A DNA stretch of 39,240 bases from Aureococcus anophagefferens. Lineage: Eukaryota > Sar > Pelagophyceae > Pelagomonadales > Pelagomonadaceae. The notes beneath the pieces are model-generated. The model had not been told where the DNA came from and did not search any database. It saw only the letters and a list, made by a program, of their open reading frames with translations. The stretch spans positions 4,802 through 44,041 of the forward strand of contig NW_008705568.1 of assembly GCF_000186865.1 (NCBI RefSeq), written 5' to 3'. Positions 34,860 through 39,240 of the stretch are shown piece after piece (the stretch's first letter is position 1; the number at the start of each line of letters is the position of its first letter). Position numbers and translations under genes: made by a program.

Positions 34860-36522
34860 TTAGTAGGCCCGGATGTCGCGCGGGACGGCCTCGGCGGGCG
34901 TGTGGGGCCGCGACGACGCGCGCGAGTTGGGCCCCCGGGAGGGGCTCGGCGCCTCGGCGGCGGGCGCGGGCGCGGCTCCGAGCGAATCGCCCGCGAAGGT
35001 CGCGCGGTGCGGGGGCTCGGGCGTCCGCGGCGGCGTGGGCTGCGCCGTGGACCGCGCGCGGACGCGCGCCTCGAGGGCCTCGAGCGCGTCCATCTCCGGC
35101 TCGTCGTCGCGCGACTCGACGCCGCCGCGGCCGCGCGTTTCGTCGTCGGGCCGCGGCGCCGCGCGCCGCGCGGCCTCGAGGCGGCCGAAGCGCGCCGCGC
35201 GCCTGGGCAGCAAAAGGGTGATTCAACGTCGCTTCCACGTGAGTGTTTCGCGCGCGCGCGTTCCGGAAAAAGCATCCACGCTTCGAGGCCGTTCCGAGAG
35301 ATGATCGCTCGTCCAAAAATCAGCCGAAACGAGTGGAAAACGGCCGAGATATGAGCCTTTGAAGTTGGGAATTTCGCTCTCTTTTGCTGCCCTGCCGCGC
35401 GCTTCCTGAGCATCTTCTTCAGGAGCTCGAGGTCGTCGGGGAAGCGCGGGCACTCGGGCATGAACTCCGCGTGCATGCGGTACCGGTTCTTGACGAGGGC
35501 CGCGGGCCCGCCGGGGATGTGGTCCAAGCCCGGCTGCTTGCCGTGGCGGCCGTGGCTGTTGCACCAGCCGCGCGCGTCGAGCGTGCGCCACGTGCCCCAC
35601 ATGTCGCGCAGCGTGCCGTCGGCGAAGGACGACGACCGCCGCAGCTCGCCGAGGCCGGGCACGCCCTCGTGGCGCCAGGGGTTGTGCGGCCCGGGGTCCC
35701 AGAGCCCCGGCGGCGGCGGCACGGGCACGTCGCGCTTCTTCGGCGCGCGCGCGCGCGCGTTGTCGCGCGCGAAGGTCGACGCGGGCGTCACGACGATGGG
35801 GCCCGCGAAGCGCGGGATCTCCGACGCGAAGACGGCCAGATTCACGGGGCCGCGGTACGCGTCGTCGATGCGGCGGCCGCGGCCTGCGCGGCGATCGAAT
35901 CTTCGACCCGACTTCACCGTGAGCGTATGCGACCTTTTTGACGCAAAGTTCTTCACGTGTGCTTCAACAACTCGACGAGAACCATCGATTCGTCCAAAAA
36001 TCAGCCAAAACGACTTCGATGTGACGGAGAAGTTCGAAGTTTGGTCGGGACGTCCCGGCTCGCCGGTCGATTTCCGCGCGGGCCCCGGCTCCGCTTCAGC
36101 TTGCGGAGCTCGGCCTTGCGCGCGCGGGGGTCGTAGGGCGGCGCGACGTCGGGCGTGACCTCGAGGCGCGCGTTGCGGATGAGCTGGGGCCAGTTGCTCC
36201 GGATGAGGTCGCCGCGGCCGGACGCGCGGAACGGCGCCTCGCGCGCGAGGACGGCGCCGTACTTGGACTCGCCCCGGAGCAGCGCCTCCGGGTCGGCGAA
36301 CTCGGCGCCGTGCTCGCCGCTCGACGGCGCGAAGCGCACGGTCTTCGACTCGAAGACGGCGTAGGGCGGGCGCCGCGTCGCCTCGTCGCGCGTCTCGAAG
36401 GTGCGGTGCTTGAGGCCGTCGTAGGTCGGCAGCTCGCCGATGTCGGGCACGACCGTCGACAGCGGCGGGCCCCACTTCATCGTCTCCTCGCGGCCGACGT
36501 GCGTCTCGATGCGGATCGACAT
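34860..36522 (-). CDS. Unknown protein with two introner-element introns (A7 and B1)
   Basis: Three exons on the minus strand, 36522-36090, 35883-35403 and 35202-34860, give 418 residues with a continuous frame. Start MSIRIETHVGREE. Exon 1 includes GELPTYDGLKHRTFETRDEA; exon 2 has GLWDPGPHNPWRHEGVPGLG and GWCNSHGRHGKQPGLDHIPG; exon 3 is disordered and Pro/Arg-rich, ending PRDIRAY. The protein is basic and probably has little globular structure. No family is recognised; the WDPG/NPWR/HGRHG motifs could help a search. It is divergent from the Myb-like gene (162 bp). Confidence 0.72.
35203..35394 (+). mobile_element. Introner element B1 (second intron of the unknown gene)
   Basis: 192-bp element of a second family, with ends CTGGGCAGCAAAAG and CTTTTGCTGCCCTG (inverted repeats with one difference) and perfect TSDs CCGCGCGC at 35195-35202 and 35395-35402. 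In gene sense the intron is 35402-35203 (200 nt), GC donor from GCGCGCGG and acceptor CCCAG. The centre shares TCGTCCAAAAATCAGCCGAA with family A, while the ends do not. Opposite orientation to the gene. Confidence 0.92.
35884..36081 (+). mobile_element. Introner element A7 (first intron of the unknown gene)
   Basis: 198-bp element with ends CTGCGCGGCGATCGA and TCGATTTCCGCGCGG. TSDs are GCCGCGGC (35876-35883) and GCCCCGGC (36082-36089), one mismatch. The gene is on the minus strand, so the intron is 36089-35884 (206 nt), GC donor from GCCGGGGC and acceptor GCGCAG. The far end, not used as acceptor, has lost CAG (CGG). Internal text matches family A with more changes than A2-A5. Confidence 0.91.
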
Positions 36523-36684
36523 GGCCGCACGCCGAGCAGCGCGGCAGCCCCCCCAGCGCCGCGGCGCTCTCCGACGGCACCTTGAAGCCTTCGCGTGGAT
36601 TCCAAGGTTCGTGCTGCCCCGGCGGGGCAGCCCTCCCTCTCGCTGCCACCGCCGCCGCCCCGCCCCGCCCCCGCGCCGGCCGCC

Positions 36685-37134
36685 ATGGCCATGGCCGCCG
36701 TCGCGGCGCACTCCGCGGCCCGCGCGCGGCAGCGGACGCTGAGCAACCTCGCGGCCATGGAGTCGCGGCCGTCGCCGGACCTCACGCGGCGGCGCATGGT
36801 CGCCTACGCGCCGGAGCGGCGCGTCGACGAGGCGCCGTCGCCGGCCTGGTCCGCCTCGACGGACGAGGCCCTCATCGAGGCCGCGCGGGACGCCGGCGCG
36901 CCCGGCGAACGCGTCCACTGGGGCGACGTCGCGCGCGCGGTGCGCGCCGCGACCGGCGTCGTCTGCACGGCCAAGGAGTGCCGGGACCGCCACGGCGACG
37001 TCGCGCCGACGAGCCTCCTCGGCGAGGCGCGCGCGCGGTCCACCTGGTTCGGCGTCCTCCAGCGCCGGCCCGTGATCCAGGTCGCCGTGCCCGTCGGCGA
37101 CGCGGCCCGGAGGAGCCCCAAGGACGCGCGCTAG
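36685..37134 (+). CDS. Myb/SANT-like small protein
   Basis: 149 residues from ATG 36685 (context GCCATGG). Residues about 55-105 form a Myb/SANT-like helix set: W.ASTDEALIEAARDAG, VHWGDVARAVRAATG and TAKECRDRHGD, where the second W and the KECRDRH end are typical of the third helix. Such domains bind DNA or histone tails. The rest is short, with a basic, Ala-rich N-terminus. It could be a small transcription or chromatin factor. It ends 69 bp from the convergent CAF-1 gene. Confidence 0.65.
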   Translation: MAMAAVAAHSAARARQRTLSNLAAMESRPSPDLTRRRMVAYAPERRVDEAPSPAWSASTDEALIEAARDAGAPGERVHWGDVARAVRAATGVVCTAKECRDRHGDVAPTSLLGEARARSTWFGVLQRRPVIQVAVPVGDAARRSPKDAR

Positions 37135-37203
37135 CCTCCGCTTAAGGGGTCGTCGCTCGAGCAGGGCCCGCGGCGTACGTGGGCACACCGTCCCAACTTA
37201 CGC

Positions 37204-38670
37204 CTAGGCGGCGACGAGGAGCGTCGGCGCGATGCGCTTCTTCTTCTTCGGCGGCGCGTCGGGCTCCGCGGGCGCGGGCGCCGCGGGCTCGGGCGCGGGC
37301 TCGGGCGCGGGGCTCTTGGGCGTCGGCGGCGCGAGGAGCGTCGGCGCGATGCGCTTCTTCTTCTTGGGCGACGCCGCGGCGTCGCCCGTCTCGGGCCGCG
37401 GCGGCGCGGCCGCCGCGGGCGCGGCGTGCGGCGTGCCCGGCGCGGCCTCGTCGTTTGCGGGCGGGGCCGCGGGCTCCGCGGCGGCCGCGGGCCGCGGCGC
37501 GTCGACGCGCTCGCCGAGCTCGCCCGGGTCGAAGCGCGCGAACGACAGGTAGCCGTCCGCGGACGCGAGGATGAGCGCGGAGCCGTCGGGCGCCCAGGCG
37601 CCGTCCGTGAGCGCCGCGTAGTGGCCGCCGGCGCCGACGGCGAGGGGCCGGCCGCTCCGGACGTCGTGGACGGCGAAGGCGTCGTGGCAGAGGAGCGCGA
37701 CGAGCGCGCGCGGCGGGCCGGCGCCGCGGCGGAAGAGCACGGGGCACGCGCGCGCGCCGCCGCAGGCGCCCTCGGGCGAGGCGAGGAAGGCGAAGGGCCC
37801 CCGGTCGAGGCCGTCGCGGAGCAGGGCCGCCGCGCCCTGCGCGTCGCCGCGCGCGGCCGCGGCCGCGACGAGCGCGGTCCCGTCCGCGGCGAACTGGAGC
37901 CGCCGGAAGAAGGACGCGTGGGCGATCTCGGAGCTGAAGAGGCCCTCGCGGGGCTCTTCTTTTGTTTCCGTGTCGCCGGCGTCCTTGCGCGCCTTCTCGC
38001 GGCGGCGCCGCGCGCGCTCGTCGCCCCAGAACCGCACCGTCTTCGGCGCGAGGGGCTTCTTGCTCGCCGCCCACTTGTCCGGCAGGGCGTAGACCTTGAC
38101 CGTGCGGTCCGACGACGCCGTCGCGAAGCACGTGCCCAGCGGGTCCCAGGCGACGCCCTGGACGTAGTGCGCGTGGTCGCGGACGACCTTGACGGCGCGC
38201 CGCGCGTCCGCGTGCCAGATCGTGACGACGCCGTCGATGGACCCGCTCAGCACGTAGGCGCCGCAGGGGCTCCAGCACACGTCGTAGACGTCGTCGCTGT
38301 GGCTCAGGTGGCCGCAGGTCGCGCGCTCGTCGCGGTCGTCGAGGCCCCGCCACCACGCCGCGGACGATTCGCCGCTCCAGACGCAGACGGTGCCGCGGTC
38401 GCCCGCGGAGCAGAGCTTGGCGCCGTCGGGGCTCCAGCGCGCGCAGTTCACGGACCCGTCGTGGCCCTTGCGCAGGCTGCTCCGGTAGACCGGCGCCTCG
38501 GCGTCGGGCGCCAGGGACCAGAGCCGCACGTCGCCCTCGCCGCCGCCGCCGACGGTCGCGAAGGTCACGAGGCCGTCGGACGCGTCGGGGTGGCAGTCCA
38601 CGGACATGATGCGGTCGCTCTTGCCGCCCTCGAGGCTGTGGTAGCTGATCATGGGCGAGTCGACGCGCAT
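37204..38670 (-). CDS. CHAF1B: Chromatin assembly factor 1 subunit B (CAF-1 p60, WD40) with duplicated B-domain-like motif
   Basis: 488 residues from ATG 38670. WD40 repeats cover most of the chain. Blocks specific to CAF-1 p60/Cac2 are HSDDVYDVCWSPCGAYVLSG, DHAHYVQGVAWDPLGTCFAT and SSDRTVKVY. CAF-1 deposits newly made H3-H4 on replicating DNA together with PCNA and ASF1. The C-terminal tail holds two identical KKKKRIAPTLL motifs (436-446 and 475-485). They resemble the B-domain motif by which HIRA and CAF-1 p60 bind ASF1. The tail between them is Pro/Ala/Glu-rich. Confidence 0.9.
   Translation of the reverse strand: MRVDSPMISYHSLEGGKSDRIMSVDCHPDASDGLVTFATVGGGGEGDVRLWSLAPDAEAPVYRSSLRKGHDGSVNCARWSPDGAKLCSAGDRGTVCVWSGESSAAWWRGLDDRDERATCGHLSHSDDVYDVCWSPCGAYVLSGSIDGVVTIWHADARRAVKVVRDHAHYVQGVAWDPLGTCFATASSDRTVKVYALPDKWAASKKPLAPKTVRFWGDERARRRREKARKDAGDTETKEEPREGLFSSEIAHASFFRRLQFAADGTALVAAAAARGDAQGAAALLRDGLDRGPFAFLASPEGACGGARACPVLFRRGAGPPRALVALLCHDAFAVHDVRSGRPLAVGAGGHYAALTDGAWAPDGSALILASADGYLSFARFDPGELGERVDAPRPAAAAEPAAPPANDEAAPGTPHAAPAAAAPPRPETGDAAASPKKKKRIAPTLLAPPTPKSPAPEPAPEPAAPAPAEPDAPPKKKKRIAPTLLVAA
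37215..37365 (-). repeat. 34-bp exact repeat encoding the two KKKKRIAPTLL motifs
   Basis: Bases 37215-37248 and 37332-37365 are identical, 117 bp (39 codons) apart. Identity includes synonymous positions, so the duplication is recent or kept uniform by conversion. Confidence 0.85.
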
Positions 38671-39001
38671 GGCTGCGACGGCGCCGGCGGTCAGCGGCGC
38701 TTGGCGGTGCTGCGCGTTCAAAAGTCTCGGTCGGGCGCTACTGTAGGAACCTAGTAGTGAAGCATTCAACGAGGCCTTCTGTACATCGAGGCGAAACAGG
38801 CGCCGCACCCATACGGCGAGGATCCCGGGGCGGGAGAGAGAGAGAACTTTAGGCCTGTGGTCGTGAGATCGGGCTTCCGTGCCTACTGCGAGTCGTCGGT
38901 CGTGGGCGCGGCGGTGACGACGGAGCCGCAGCAGCAGACGCGGAACGCGTCGGTCGTCGTCGTGACCTTGGCAAGCACCACTCTGGGCCGTACTCACAGT
39001 C
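38671..39001. other. Intergenic stretch upstream of the CAF-1 gene
   Basis: 331 bp of lower GC content between the CAF-1 start and the end of the last gene. It includes a short GA repeat near 38832-38843. I see no gene: a 61-codon plus-strand frame from 38857 has irregular third positions and no protein character. Confidence 0.45.
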
Positions 39002-39240
39002 TCACACCCACCGCACCATCCCCGGCGTCATGGCGAAGGTGACGCCGAAGGCCTCCCCGGCGTCTTCGAGGGCGGCGACGGTGGCCTTCTTGACGGCCCG
39101 GGGCAGCACGCAGCGGAGCTCGAGCGTGCGATGTCCGAGGCCGTCGGCGACGCGCGTGACCGTGCGGAGCGCGAGCTGGACGACGTAGTCGGAGCCCGGC
39201 CGCTCGTAGAGGCGCCGCGTTTCGTCCGGGAGAAGCCGCT
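39002..39240 (-). CDS. C-terminal end of an unknown protein (5' part beyond the window)
   Basis: The minus-strand frame enters at 39240 and stops at 39004-39002 (TGA). The 79 visible codons have almost exclusively G/C third positions and read as a mixed alpha/beta segment (SDYVVQLALRTVTRVADGL, RTLELRCVLPRAVKKATVAA). No family is recognised. It is placed head to tail with CAF-1, transcribed in the same direction. Confidence 0.6.
   Translation of the reverse strand, partial: RLLPDETRRLYERPGSDYVVQLALRTVTRVADGLGHRTLELRCVLPRAVKKATVAALEDAGEAFGVTFAMTPGMVRWV

Noticed and set aside
1..39240. CRISPR arrays, rRNA genes, tRNA genes, prokaryotic operon signals
   Set aside because: None were found. Repeats present are introners or short in-gene duplications.

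Overview
The window looks like nuclear DNA from a compact, GC-rich microbial eukaryote. The best fit is a pelagophyte alga such as Aureococcus anophagefferens. The genes are eukaryotic (CCT chaperonin, CAF-1, DDX55/Spb4 helicase, myotubularin, CLC, MYND fingers). About 83% of the window is coding, codon third positions are almost all G or C, and the only introns I can find are short transposon-like 'introner elements' (IEs) of the kind known from Aureococcus and Micromonas. The species is an inference; the IE structure is read directly from the sequence.

Layout, left to right. 1-5.2 kb: C-terminus of a basic protein, a small membrane protein, CCT5, a MYND protein, and a DYRK-like kinase split by an IE. 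5.4-12.6 kb: a membrane-anchored sulfatase, an N-terminal-FYVE myotubularin with an IE, and a DDX55/Spb4 helicase with an IE. 12.6-19.2 kb: a secreted methyltransferase-like protein, a small two-helix membrane protein, a sulfotransferase, a Pro-rich single-pass protein, and a heparanase-like GH79 enzyme. 19.4-24.3 kb: a multipass membrane protein with a shortened IE, an acylated PDZ-like protein, a GT61 glycosyltransferase with an IE, and an IQ/CaaX protein. 24.4-30.2 kb: an MFS transporter with an IE that runs into an assembly gap, a CLC channel or exchanger, and a second sulfotransferase. 30.4-39.2 kb: a SAM-domain protein with an IE, a MYND-glycosyltransferase fusion, a GNAT acetyltransferase, an unknown protein with two IEs, a Myb/SANT-like protein, CAF-1 p60, and the C-terminus of a further gene.

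The most interesting system is the set of nine IEs: seven of family A and two of a diverged family B. Each complete element begins CTG (or CCG), ends CAG (or CGG), has terminal inverted repeats of about 15 bp, and is flanked by an 8-bp target-site duplication (TSD). The element supplies the AG acceptor. The first two bases of the TSD supply the donor (GC in six cases, GT in two). Splicing therefore restores the pre-insertion reading frame exactly, as shown by conserved motif spacing in the kinase, the helicase and the GT61 enzyme. Elements work in either orientation. Terminal-repeat variants occur as matched pairs within one element, and the terminal CAG has decayed only at ends not used as acceptors.

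A looser theme is sulfated or extracellular glycan metabolism: a sulfatase, two sulfotransferases, a GH79 enzyme, a GT61 enzyme and the MYND-glycosyltransferase. Genes are packed tail-to-tail with 6-21 bp gaps or a small overlap, and head-to-head with short shared promoter regions.
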